From contig CAZJKW010000060.1 in the NCBI GenBank assembly GCA_964546835.1, positions 1 to 12,254 on the forward strand: DNA of 12,254 nt, given 5' to 3'. The position numbers and the translations under genes are program-made. The notes under the pieces were generated by a model. The model was given only the letters and a program-made list of their open reading frames with translations, was not told the DNA's origin and did no database searches. This document shows, piece by piece, positions 5,866 to 12,254 of this stretch (position 1 is its first letter; each line of letters opens with the position of its first letter). The DNA is from JAHCHL01 sp964546835 (GTDB lineage: Bacteria > Armatimonadota > Fimbriimonadia > Fimbriimonadales > ATM1).

Positions 5866-6510
5866 AAAAACTTCATCAAACATGGATTCGGTCAGTTTTC
5901 CCGTGAACGTGTTTTGTTGGCTTGGATGGTAACTGCCGAGCAGTAAACGCTGATCTGGCAACCGGACTTGATTCAGGTGGCCAAATCGAACCGATTTGAC
6001 GTTTAAAAGTTTGCCGGTTTCTGCCCATGCGATGCCACCAAGTGCCAGAACTACCTTCCAAGGCGTTTGTTCCAAAGTTTCCATTAGAAATGGCCTACAG
6101 TGGTTGATTTCTTGCTTTTCTGGCTTGTTTCCCGGCGGCGCACACCGGCAAATAGCTGTAATTAGGCAGTTTTCAAGGAGAAGGCCGTCATCGATACCCA
6201 CCGAGTCGGGCTGATTTGCAAATCCTGCCCTGTTAAGTGCCCTAAACAACCAATCGCCACTTCGGTCACCCGTGAACATTCTGCCGGTCCGGTTCGCTCC
6301 GTGCGCTGCCGGCGCAAGCCCGACGATCAGGAGTTCGGCATCTCCATGGCCGAAGTTGGGAACCGGCCTGCCGTGGTATGCGTTTGAGATAAAGGAAGCA
6401 CGCTTTACCCTCGCAACCTCCTGACAATGCAATCGCAGTCGAGGGCACTTTTCGCAGGACAAAACGGTTTGATTTTGAACCTGAAGCCACTCTGTTTTGT
6501 ATGGTTTCAT
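5827..6510 (-). CDS. udgB: Family 5 uracil-DNA glycosylase (UdgB)
   Basis: This is a 227-residue Fe-S uracil-DNA glycosylase that removes uracil and other deaminated bases from DNA at the start of base excision repair. The Fe-S ligands appear to be Cys19 and Cys22 (CEKCPRL) with Cys123 and Cys138 (CRCAPP...HCRP). The UdgB signatures are very clear: EVARVKRASF (31-40), GLAPAAHGANRTGR (64-77, motif A, without the catalytic Asp of families 1-4), MFTGDRSGD (78-86), and HPSQQNTFTGKLTE (195-208, motif B). The ATG at 6510 is used; a TTG at 6519 would add three residues. TATACC (6527-6522 on the minus strand) would start transcription about 5 nt before the ATG. It is a single gene, divergent from secA and convergent with the dprA-like gene, which it overlaps by 39 bp at the 3' end. 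The family assignment is firm. Confidence 0.95.
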   Translation of the reverse strand: MKPYKTEWLQVQNQTVLSCEKCPRLRLHCQEVARVKRASFISNAYHGRPVPNFGHGDAELLIVGLAPAAHGANRTGRMFTGDRSGDWLFRALNRAGFANQPDSVGIDDGLLLENCLITAICRCAPPGNKPEKQEINHCRPFLMETLEQTPWKVVLALGGIAWAETGKLLNVKSVRFGHLNQVRLPDQRLLLGSYHPSQQNTFTGKLTESMFDEVFSIARKEIDRLSQ

Positions 6511-6521
6511 TGAGTTCAAAA

Positions 6522-6529
6522 GGTATACT
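6522..6529. promoter_or_regulatory. Palindrome-centred bidirectional -10 region between udgB and secA
   Basis: The 50-bp spacer contains GGTATACTCC. TATACT (6524-6529) is a good plus-strand -10 for secA (start about 6536, leader about 25 nt). TATACC (6527-6522) reads the other way for udgB (start about 6515). Both share the palindrome GTATAC. No strong -35 is visible on either strand. Inferred from sequence alone. Confidence 0.45.
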
Positions 6530-6560
6530 CCATCGTTGCTCTTTTGGCTCCATCCCCAGT

Positions 6561-9500
6561 ATGAAAATTGATCAAGTAATCCGCAAATGGTTTGATAAAA
6601 GTGAAGACGTCGTTAAGTCATTTACTCCCATAGTCGAAAAAATAAACGCATTGGAGGCAAAGTATGAGTCGCTTTCGCACGAAGAATTAGCGAACAAAAC
6701 TCCGGAATTCAAGTCACGACTTGAAAACGGCGAAACGCTGGAAGACTTGTTGCCCGAAGCATTTGCCACGGTTAGGGAAGTCAGTAAGCGAACCTTGCAT
6801 ATGCGCCATTTTGACGTTCAGTTAATGGGTGGAATAGCATTGCATCAAGGAAAGATTTCTGAGATGAAAACCGGCGAAGGAAAAACGTTGGTTGCAACGC
6901 TGCCACTTTATCTTAACGGGTTAACCGGACGAGGAGTACATCTTGTAACGGTAAACGATTATTTGGCGCGAAGAGACGCAGTTTGGATGGGACCAATTTA
7001 TCATTATCTGGGGTTAACAATTGGAATTATTCAAGGTCAATCTCCGGAATCTGATGAACTCGGCGGAAGTTACAAGTATCAGCCCGGCGCACAAAATGTT
7101 GATCCTCGATATACAAACCTCGTCGAATGTTCTCGTCGAGAGGCGTATGAGTGCGACATCGTTTATGGAACAAATCATGAATTCGGATTTGATTATTTGC
7201 GTGACAACATGGCATACCAAAAAGAACAGTTGTCCATGCGAGATTTGTATTACGCAATCGTTGACGAAGTTGACAGCATTTTGGTGGATGAAGCGCGAAC
7301 GCCACACATCATTTCGGGTGCAAGCAATGAAGATGTCAGCATTTACAAAACGGTAGATGCTGTTGTCAAAAAGTTGACACCCGGCGGTAAGGATGATAAA
7401 GATGTTCCGGGCGTCCATTACATTGTTGACAAGAAAAATCACAGCGCAACATTAACTGAAGAGGGTTACGACAAAATTGAAGAAGTAATGGGTTTGAAAA
7501 ACCTTGCAGAACACCCTGATTTAATGCATTATTTCAACGCTTCAATTAAAGCGTATGGCTTGTTTGATATGGATGTTGAATACGTTGTACGAGACGGACA
7601 AGTTGTATTGGTGGACGAAAACACAGGACGATTAATGTTCGGAAGAAGGATGGGAGAAGGGTTGCACCAAGCACTCGAGGCAAAAGAGGGTGTGACCGTT
7701 CAGCGAGAAAGCCAAACCGTTGCGGTAATTACTTTTCAAAACTTGTTCCGTCTTTACGAAAAACTGGCGGGAATGACTGGAACGGCAAAAACGGAAGAAG
7801 ACGAATTTCTAAAAATATATGGTCTGGAAGTGGTCGTGATTCCTACGCATCGGACGATGCGTCGCGAAGATAATCCGGACATTATCTTTAAGACAGAAGA
7901 AGCAAAGTTCCGCTCGATTGCAAAAGAGTTATTAAGACTTTACACAAAACAACAACCGGTTCTGGTGGGTACGCGTTCGATTGAAATGTCAGAAAGAGTC
8001 TCATCGCGCTTAACAGCCGACAAGTTGCAGTTACTTGCACTATGTGAACGAATCAAACTGTTTTGCGAAAAAGAAAAGGGCTCGTCTAAACAAGAAAAGT
8101 CGGAAGCCATGAAAGCACTTTCGACACCTATCGGCGAGATGAAGCAAAAAACAATCGCAAACATTGCGGCAAGTTTGAATTTGCCGACCAATCCACTTAG
8201 CGATGATATGCAAAATTGGCTTTTGGAACAGTTTGAGTTAGGACCAGAAAGCAAAGTCCACTTGGATGAAGCGTTAAAACATGGCATACCGCACAAGGTT
8301 TTGAACGCAAAATTCCATGAACGCGAAGCGTTAATTATTGCGGAAGCCGGCAGGAAAGGGTCCGTAACCATTGCAACAAACATGGCTGGGCGCGGTGTTG
8401 ACATTTTGTTAGGTGGCAGAGTTTCGAACGCAGAAATTGAACAATCTGCAGGTCTGGAAGAAAAGGAAGAGGATTTCGCGGCTGACACCTTTACGAATTT
8501 TAGAAGAGGCGGAAAAGAGCGTGCTGCTCCGCCACTGCCGTTAGATGATCAAGAAAGAGCCGCGCTTGCAGAGGAAGTTCGAAATTTGGGAGGGCTTTAT
8601 ATCTTGGGTAGTGAGAGACACGAAAGCCGCAGAATTGATAACCAGTTGCGAGGGCGCGCGGGTCGTCAAGGTGACCCGGGAGAAAGTCGGTATTTTGTTT
8701 CACTTGAAGACCAACTATGGAAAATCTTTAATCCGAAAATGTTAGAGAACCCTCTATTGCGCGCTTGGCCCGAGTTTGAAGAAGTGAATGCAAGATTTTT
8801 GAGTTCAATGATTGAAAAAACTCAAAAAAGAATTGAGAGTCACTTTTTCGAATACCGCAAAAATGTACTGGAATATGACGATGTCTTGAATGCTCAAAGA
8901 GAACACATTTACAGCGAACGAAGAGAATTTTTGCTTGGAAAACCGGCACGACCCAGAATTAAAGAATACATTTCTGAAGTTTTGTACAACATTGTTGAAG
9001 ATTATCGAGGTGATGTTGGAGACAAAATTGCTTATGACCATGAGAGTCTCTATCGAAAATTGCACGAAGTGTTTCCAGTCATGGATTACGGAACGGTTGA
9101 AGAATTGAAATCCAGTAATGACCCTAAGCAGATATTGCAAATGGTTGAAAACTGGGCAGAGGTCGCCTATCAAAACAAAATTGATGAAATCGGCGAGGAT
9201 GATTTTTCAGAGGTTGAACGACTTGTCCTTTTGCAAGCCATAACACAGAAGTGGACAGAGCACCTTCAAATGATCGAAAGATTAAGAGAGGGAATTGGTC
9301 TTCGTGGTTATGGTCAAATCGACCCGCTAATTGCGTTTAGAAAAGAAAGTCATTCGGTCTTTGAGGGAACATTGGATGGAATCAGAGACATGGTGGTTAA
9401 TTTCGTCTATCGAGCAAAAATAGAGAGACAACAAGCACCAAAGCCCCAAATGACGAGATTGCCACAAGAATATGCAAACACATCAAACGGTGAAAAATCG

Positions 9501-9599
9501 GGTGAGATTAATTGGGCAACCGTAAAAAGAAATGACCCATGTCCATGCGGTAGCGGCAAAAAATTTAAAAACTGCCATTATCGCGAAATCAACGGCTGA
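6561..9599 (+). CDS. secA: Preprotein translocase ATPase SecA
   Basis: SecA drives preproteins through SecYEG using ATP. The 1012-residue protein is longer than the E. coli form (about 900). Motifs: MKTGEGKT (102-109, Walker A), DEVDSILVDEARTP (235-248, DEAD region), VGTRSIEMSER (469-479, start of NBD2), ATNMAGRGVD, ERHESRRIDNQLRGRAGRQGDPG (helicase motif VI), the LEYDDVLNAQRE scaffold helix, and a C-terminal SEC-C zinc motif with Cys994, Cys996, Cys1005 and His1006. Two insertions stand out: residues about 160-195 before the YGTNHEFGFDYLRDN motif, and about 90 residues (485-574), rich in Lys and Glu, in NBD2 between SERVSSRL and GIPHKVLNAK. All catalytic motifs are intact. The ATG at 6561 (MKIDQVIRKW) fits the family; an open frame extends to 6501 but lies in the promoter. 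There is no obvious Shine-Dalgarno. The 3' end overlaps the CysZ-like gene by 22 bp. Confidence 0.98.
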   Translation: MKIDQVIRKWFDKSEDVVKSFTPIVEKINALEAKYESLSHEELANKTPEFKSRLENGETLEDLLPEAFATVREVSKRTLHMRHFDVQLMGGIALHQGKISEMKTGEGKTLVATLPLYLNGLTGRGVHLVTVNDYLARRDAVWMGPIYHYLGLTIGIIQGQSPESDELGGSYKYQPGAQNVDPRYTNLVECSRREAYECDIVYGTNHEFGFDYLRDNMAYQKEQLSMRDLYYAIVDEVDSILVDEARTPHIISGASNEDVSIYKTVDAVVKKLTPGGKDDKDVPGVHYIVDKKNHSATLTEEGYDKIEEVMGLKNLAEHPDLMHYFNASIKAYGLFDMDVEYVVRDGQVVLVDENTGRLMFGRRMGEGLHQALEAKEGVTVQRESQTVAVITFQNLFRLYEKLAGMTGTAKTEEDEFLKIYGLEVVVIPTHRTMRREDNPDIIFKTEEAKFRSIAKELLRLYTKQQPVLVGTRSIEMSERVSSRLTADKLQLLALCERIKLFCEKEKGSSKQEKSEAMKALSTPIGEMKQKTIANIAASLNLPTNPLSDDMQNWLLEQFELGPESKVHLDEALKHGIPHKVLNAKFHEREALIIAEAGRKGSVTIATNMAGRGVDILLGGRVSNAEIEQSAGLEEKEEDFAADTFTNFRRGGKERAAPPLPLDDQERAALAEEVRNLGGLYILGSERHESRRIDNQLRGRAGRQGDPGESRYFVSLEDQLWKIFNPKMLENPLLRAWPEFEEVNARFLSSMIEKTQKRIESHFFEYRKNVLEYDDVLNAQREHIYSERREFLLGKPARPRIKEYISEVLYNIVEDYRGDVGDKIAYDHESLYRKLHEVFPVMDYGTVEELKSSNDPKQILQMVENWAEVAYQNKIDEIGEDDFSEVERLVLLQAITQKWTEHLQMIERLREGIGLRGYGQIDPLIAFRKESHSVFEGTLDGIRDMVVNFVYRAKIERQQAPKPQMTRLPQEYANTSNGEKSGEINWATVKRNDPCPCGSGKKFKNCHYREING

Positions 9600-10261
9600 A
9601 ACCCTTCGGTTTCGCGGCACAAAAGGGTTGCTCCTGCAACCATTCCGGGCAAGAGTATTAGAAACAATATGGGAAAGAAACTACAAGCGGCGCAACAAAT
9701 GACAAACCCGAAAGCACCTTTTAGCCTTAATGCGCGCCCAAACTGATTTGGAAAAGTGATCCCTCGCCGCAAATAGGGACAGCAAGTGAAATCAAACAAA
9801 CATAGCAGGCCAGTTAGAATCATCGGAATAATCACAGACCAAGAAAACAGCACTGCAAAAATAACGAATACGAACGCAAAGAGCAAACGTTGAAGTGTAT
9901 CTAACAGGGATGCCCCGCAACCAACGGATTCATTCGGAGCGGTTCCAAAAAAGTGTTCTTCCGCTCTTAATGACAATCGCTCCCACATTAGGCTACTAAA
10001 AAGGCTGCTGACGAACAGATAAATCGGAATTCCTAACCAAAGCATCAACACTGTAACGCCGATATGTCCGGCCCAATTGGCAACCGTTTCCCAAATTCCT
10101 CCAAGGTTCGCTAACCCCGCTAACCATGGAATCAAGAATTTATGACTGACATAGAGCATCGCTGCGTAAAAAATCAGACCTAACACCAGTGGCACCCAAA
10201 TGTACTTTCTCAAACCCGGTGTCGAAAACACGGCAAAAATTCCCTTGAAAAATGCAGTCAC
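9578..10261 (-). CDS. EI24/CysZ-family integral membrane protein
   Basis: This is a 227-residue polytopic membrane protein. Hydrophobic segments are at about 20-40 (YIWVPLVLGLIFYAAMLYV), 65-90, 120-157 (two close helices) and 185-215. The N-terminal F-F-K-G-I-F-A-V-F-S-T-P-G-L-R-K-Y and the P-L-V-L-G segment match the EI24/CysZ fold, which begins with a G-x-x-x-L-x-x-P-x-L-x-x-x-x-x-x-P pattern. CysZ of proteobacteria is a sulfate permease for cysteine synthesis. No sulfur genes lie nearby and EI24-domain proteins are diverse, so the substrate is not assigned. Eight Cys residues, some in pairs (CCP, CCAAC), are unusual for the family. The start is GTG at 10261; no ATG is available near it. 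It is divergent from ppa with almost no spacer if the upstream TTG of ppa were used, but 54 bp to the preferred ppa ATG. Its 3' end overlaps secA antisense. Confidence 0.75.
   Translation of the reverse strand: MTAFFKGIFAVFSTPGLRKYIWVPLVLGLIFYAAMLYVSHKFLIPWLAGLANLGGIWETVANWAGHIGVTVLMLWLGIPIYLFVSSLFSSLMWERLSLRAEEHFFGTAPNESVGCGASLLDTLQRLLFAFVFVIFAVLFSWSVIIPMILTGLLCLFDFTCCPYLRRGITFPNQFGRALRLKGAFGFVICCAACSFFPILFLILLPGMVAGATLLCRETEGFQPLISR
9582..9616. other. Inverted repeats at the secA / EI24 convergent end
   Basis: A 6-bp perfect hairpin GAAACC-CTTC-GGTTTC (9598-9613) begins within the secA stop codon. A competing 7-bp stem pairs CGCGAAA (9582-9588) with TTTCGCG (9610-9616). No T-run follows on the plus strand. 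On the minus strand a TTTTTAAATTTTTT run lies further downstream inside secA. It may act as a weak bidirectional terminator or RNA 3'-end stabiliser where the two genes converge; the evidence is only the repeat. Confidence 0.3.
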
Positions 10262-10303
10262 TTTTTGACTTACGAAGTTCGACCTAATTTGGATGCATTC
10301 AGG

Positions 10304-10309
10304 TACGAT
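10304..10309 (+). promoter_or_regulatory. Putative -10 box of ppa
   Basis: TACGAT lies 6 nt before the ppa ATG at 10316, so transcription would begin at the start codon itself. The geometry is identical to TAGAAT before the GTG at 4332. No good -35 at 17 bp. This supports the ATG at 10316 over the in-frame TTG at 10265. Confidence 0.4.
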
Positions 10310-10315
10310 TTTTCG

Positions 10316-10822
10316 ATGCGACTCAGCGAATTGACTCCCGGCTCACGTTCACCAAACATCGTTAACACGATTATTGAAATTCCTAAGGGTAGTTCTAACA
10401 AGTACGAAGTGGACAAGGAAACCGGACTTGTAAGATTGGACAGAGTGCTCTATTCGCCACTCTTTTACCCTTGCGATTATGGATATATTCCGGGGACCAT
10501 TTATAGCGACGGAGATCCCATCGACGTATTGGTTTTGCTTTCACATCCAACATTTCCCGGTTGTATCGTTGAGGCGCGCCCAATCGGCGTACTATGTATG
10601 ACAGACGAAAAAGGAAGAGATGATAAAATTCTGTGCGTTGCCGATAAAGATCCACGATTTGAAAAAATCAAAATACTAAGTGATATCGGTGAACATTTAC
10701 AAAAGGAAATTGTCCATTTCTTTGAAGTATACAAATCGTTGGAAGAGAAGGAAGTGGATGTAGTCGGTTGGGCAAGCATTGAAACTGCCCACAAAGCAAT
10801 ACAAGAATTTACAATTAGGTAA
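10316..10822 (+). CDS. ppa: Inorganic pyrophosphatase (family I)
   Basis: This soluble enzyme hydrolyses pyrophosphate to two phosphates and so pulls biosynthetic reactions forward. With the ATG at 10316 it is 168 residues, the usual bacterial family I length. The active-site residues then fall at almost the same numbers as in the E. coli enzyme: Glu21, Lys29, Glu31, Arg43, Tyr55, the DGDPIDV signature with Asp65, Asp67 and Asp70, Asp97, Asp102, Lys104, and Tyr139-Lys140. This residue register is a strong argument for the ATG and against the TTG at 10265, which would add 17 residues. The set looks complete for Mg-dependent catalysis. A -10 box directly before the ATG suggests a leaderless mRNA. 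The stop overlaps the next start (TAATG), so ppa is probably co-transcribed with the DinB-like and MobA-like genes downstream. Confidence 0.97.
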   Translation: MRLSELTPGSRSPNIVNTIIEIPKGSSNKYEVDKETGLVRLDRVLYSPLFYPCDYGYIPGTIYSDGDPIDVLVLLSHPTFPGCIVEARPIGVLCMTDEKGRDDKILCVADKDPRFEKIKILSDIGEHLQKEIVHFFEVYKSLEEKEVDVVGWASIETAHKAIQEFTIR

Positions 10823-11289
10823 TGACAAAAGAAATTCTACTTCGATTACAAGTAAAGGCATTTTCCAGTAGTCCCTGGCACAGCGTTATGTCTGCCATCA
10901 ATGGAGTTTCTGAGGCAATCTTTTTTCAAACGCCGGTTCGACATAATGGATTTCCGTGGATGAACGGCTCAATGAGTGATATCGTTTACCATTTGACCGG
11001 CGACAAATTGGTCCAATTGTCCACCGCTTTTGATGAAGGTCAAGAAAATTGGAAAACGATGGAATCAAAATTGAATAAAACCGAAATGTCCAAAATGCTC
11101 CACAATCTTGATTTGGCACAAAGCCGCGTTGTGAGTACATTATCAGAATTGCCCGAGAGTCGGCTAATTGAACAAGTAACTACGTGGGGTGGAAAGAGAC
11201 TCAGGATTTGGGAACTGTTTTTAATGTTGATTGAGCATGACTATTATCATGCGGGGCAAATTAGGTACATCAGAAATGTTTTGGAATGA
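10822..11289 (+). CDS. DinB-superfamily protein
   Basis: This 155-residue four-helix protein of the DinB/YfiT type is unrelated to DNA polymerase IV despite the name. The metal-binding His triad typical of the superfamily is visible: His57 (DIVYHLTGDK) and the His139-x3-His143 pair in IEHDYYHAGQIRYIRN (138-152), which is also the family's C-terminal signature H-x-x-x-H-x-G-Q-I-x-x-x-R. Members include metal-dependent thiol transferases (bacillithiol, mycothiol) and many proteins with no known reaction, so no substrate is assigned. The ATG at 10822 overlaps the ppa stop by one base; AGG three bases upstream is too close to be a normal Shine-Dalgarno, so re-initiation after ppa is likely. Its 3' end overlaps the next gene by 14 bp. 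Confidence 0.85.
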   Translation: MTKEILLRLQVKAFSSSPWHSVMSAINGVSEAIFFQTPVRHNGFPWMNGSMSDIVYHLTGDKLVQLSTAFDEGQENWKTMESKLNKTEMSKMLHNLDLAQSRVVSTLSELPESRLIEQVTTWGGKRLRIWELFLMLIEHDYYHAGQIRYIRNVLE

Positions 11290-11875
11290 CCAAATTGAAG
11301 TTTATTTATTGGCAGCAGGCAGAAGTGAACGTATGGGTTCCAGCAAACCGCTTTTGCCTTTTTTAAAAGGAACGGTGCTATCAACCATGATTAAAGCATT
11401 TGAAGATTCCGGGCTTAAAAGAATAAGAGTGATAGGAAGAGGAGACGACCCGGATTTGGCAGAAGAAACCAACGTCAATAATGCGCGCTACATTTTTAAT
11501 TTGGAGCCTGAATTGGGTATGCACAGTTCAATTTTAGAAGCGGTGAATGATTGTCGATCACAATGGTTTTGCTTATGCCCTTCTGACATGCCGCTTCTAA
11601 CTTCTAAAACGATTTCCGAATGTATCTCGCATTTAGAAGGAAATGAAATTGTTCAACCCGTCGTAAACGGAAAGCCCAAACATCCGGTATTCATTAAGGC
11701 AACAAATGCATATGAACTTCGAAATGCACTTAACTCTGGAAAAACATTACGTGATTTTTTGGATACAAAAACCCGTCAATTTGTTGCTCGAAACAGGGAA
11801 ACAGAATTTCAAGATATGGATACGCCGGCTGACTATTCGCGTCTCCTTGAAGAAGTCGGATTAGGGATGAATTAA
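11276..11875 (+). CDS. MobA/MocA-like nucleotidyltransferase
   Basis: This 199-residue protein has the NTP-transferase fold of the MobA/MocA group, which transfers a nucleotide (CTP or GTP) to molybdopterin or a related acceptor. Motifs: LLAAGRSERMG (11-21) with Lys24 for the nucleotide phosphates, GMHSSI (81-86) in place of the family's G-M-x-x-S-L, PSDMPLL (102-108) with metal-binding Asp104, PKHPVFI (134-140) for the acceptor-site G-H-P-V-L-F, and DMDTPADY (180-187) at the end. MocA-like CTP:molybdopterin cytidylyltransferase is the nearest named relative, but no molybdopterin or xanthine dehydrogenase genes are present here, so the substrate stays open. The ATG at 11276 puts the first strand directly at the N-terminus as in the family; ATGs at 11237 and 11249 would lengthen it within the DinB gene. 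It overlaps the DinB-like gene by 14 bp and is followed after 17 bp by the tRNA. Confidence 0.85.
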   Translation: MFWNDQIEVYLLAAGRSERMGSSKPLLPFLKGTVLSTMIKAFEDSGLKRIRVIGRGDDPDLAEETNVNNARYIFNLEPELGMHSSILEAVNDCRSQWFCLCPSDMPLLTSKTISECISHLEGNEIVQPVVNGKPKHPVFIKATNAYELRNALNSGKTLRDFLDTKTRQFVARNRETEFQDMDTPADYSRLLEEVGLGMN

Positions 11876-11877
11876 GG

Positions 11878-11883
11878 TATCCT
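11878..11883 (+). promoter_or_regulatory. Putative -10 box of the tRNA gene
   Basis: TATCCT starts 3 bases after the stop of the nucleotidyltransferase gene and 9 nt before the tRNA, giving a predicted start about 3 nt upstream of the mature 5' end. A usable -35 is not evident. Read-through from the ppa operon is an alternative source of the tRNA. Confidence 0.35.
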
Positions 11884-11892
11884 GTGCTTCCT

Positions 11893-11969
11893 GGCGGAGT
11901 AGCTCAGTTGGTTAGAGCATGCGGTTCATACCCGCAGGGTCGTCGGTTCGAGTCCGACCTCCGCTACCA
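11893..11969 (+). tRNA. tRNA-Met (anticodon CAT), probably elongator
   Basis: This 77-nt sequence folds as a full cloverleaf: acceptor GGCGGAG with CTCCGCT, D stem GCTC/GAGC with an AGTTGGTTA loop, anticodon stem TGCGG/CCGCA around TTCATAC (anticodon CAT), a 5-nt variable loop GGGTC, T stem GTCGG/CCGAC with loop TTCGAGT, discriminator A and encoded CCA. It lacks the initiator hallmarks: the D stem has C11:G24, and the anticodon stem lacks the three consecutive G:C pairs. The 1:72 pair is a G-U wobble, which is unusual. Met elongator fits best; a tRNA-Ile with lysidine-modified CAT cannot be excluded from sequence alone. Confidence 0.93.
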
Positions 11970-12254
11970 TTAAATCCCAGAAAACACCAACCGATTTGCA
12001 GCCGGATAACTGTCCACACTTATCATTTCCGTTTGAATCTTACCGCCGACAAATTTTTTGCGAATCGTAGTCACAACAAACCCGGGTTTGCCGGGATGAA
12101 GTAATCCGCCATTAAGTTTTTGACCGGTAACTTTGATAACATCTGGCTTTCTAACGGTCTCATTTCGCTGCACAATTTCAATACCATGCGGTAAAGGCTT
12201 ATCGCCGTAAAACTCAATCAGCAAACGATTGTTTTCTGACTTAGTTCGAATCGT
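11970..12254 (-). CDS. Unrecognised protein, C-terminal part
   Basis: An open frame enters from the right edge and ends at a TAA at 11970-11972, directly next to the tRNA CCA. 94 codons are visible with no upstream stop, so the start lies outside the window. An internal TTG at 12224 is not needed. The segment looks mainly beta: FYGDKPLPHGIEIV, a KPDVIKVTGQ stretch, GKPGFVVTTIRKKF, then GGKIQTEMISVDSYP. There are no Cys residues and no membrane segment. The V-V-T-T-I-R-K-K-F-x-G-G-K-I-Q-T-E-M sequence is loosely reminiscent of beta-sheet domains in phage tail or secretion proteins, but I do not recognise a family and assign no function. It converges on the tRNA with zero spacing. Confidence 0.6.
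   Translation of the reverse strand, partial: TIRTKSENNRLLIEFYGDKPLPHGIEIVQRNETVRKPDVIKVTGQKLNGGLLHPGKPGFVVTTIRKKFVGGKIQTEMISVDSYPAANRLVFSGI

Noticed and set aside
3003..6510. A new defence island made of radC, translin, dprA-like and udgB genes
   Set aside because: The genes lie on opposite strands in at least three transcription units next to ftsY, secA and ppa; no toxin, sensor or mobile marker supports a single system.
6501..6560. Start of secA at 6501
   Set aside because: The added 20 residues lie over the udgB start and the -10 region; the SecA family begins near MKIDQVIRKW at 6561.
7014..7442. Long minus-strand open frames within secA (also 7940-8488 and 8805-9173)
   Set aside because: They are antisense shadows of secA with no recognisable domain and no start signals.
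10265..10315. TTG start of ppa at 10265
   Set aside because: The ATG at 10316 gives the standard length and active-site numbering, and has a -10 box just upstream.
10822..11289. DNA polymerase IV (DinB)
   Set aside because: The protein is a 155-residue four-helix metal-binding DinB-superfamily member; it shares only the name with the polymerase.
11893..11969. Initiator tRNA
   Set aside because: C11:G24 and the lack of three consecutive G:C pairs in the anticodon stem argue for an elongator despite the weak 1:72 pair.

Overview
The window is a densely packed piece of a bacterial chromosome with no recognisable mobile element. It is moderately AT-rich by eye. It carries universal bacterial genes (ftsY, secA, ppa, a tRNA with anticodon CAT), so this is core chromosome rather than plasmid or phage. 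The SecA carries lineage-type insertions, and a translin/TRAX homologue and DUF6941, DUF503 and DUF2779 proteins sit nearby. That mix resembles the Armatimonadota/Chloroflexota side of the bacterial tree. This placement is inference from family impressions, not from a search.

Left block, minus strand, 4276 down to 1: seven genes with overlaps or very short gaps, probably one operon. In transcription order they are a RadC/JAMM protein, a translin/TRAX-like protein with an apparently intact acidic site, a DUF6941 protein, FtsY, a lipoprotein resembling periplasmic sugar-binding proteins, a DUF503 (YlxP-like) protein, and the N-terminal part of a DUF2779 PD-(D/E)XK nuclease-like protein that runs off the left edge. 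A consensus TATAAT lies just upstream of ftsY, so ftsY probably also has its own promoter.

Middle block, 4332 to 6561: divergent from radC are a purine nucleoside/methylthioinosine phosphorylase and, overlapping its end, a divergent DprA-like Rossmann protein. Converging on the latter, with a 39-bp overlap, is a family 5 uracil-DNA glycosylase (UdgB).

Right block, 6561 to the end: secA points right from a promoter region shared with udgB. It converges with a CysZ/EI24-type membrane protein (22-bp overlap, hairpin at the secA stop). Divergent from that gene are ppa, a DinB-superfamily protein and a MobA/MocA-like nucleotidyltransferase, all overlapping, then the tRNA. The C-terminal part of an unrecognised protein on the minus strand abuts the tRNA.

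Expression signals are mixed. Some genes have a Shine-Dalgarno (DUF6941). Others have a -10 hexamer placed so that transcription would begin at or within a few bases of the start codon (phosphorylase, ppa, ftsY), which suggests leaderless mRNAs. Two divergent spacers of about 50 bp hold overlapping -10-like hexamers for both strands. I found no CRISPR array, insertion sequence, toxin-antitoxin pair or clear new defence system. The most interesting items are the bacterial TRAX-like protein in a secretion/repair operon, the roughly 90-residue insertion in the second nucleotide-binding domain of SecA, the degenerate DprA and the leaderless/bidirectional promoter layout.
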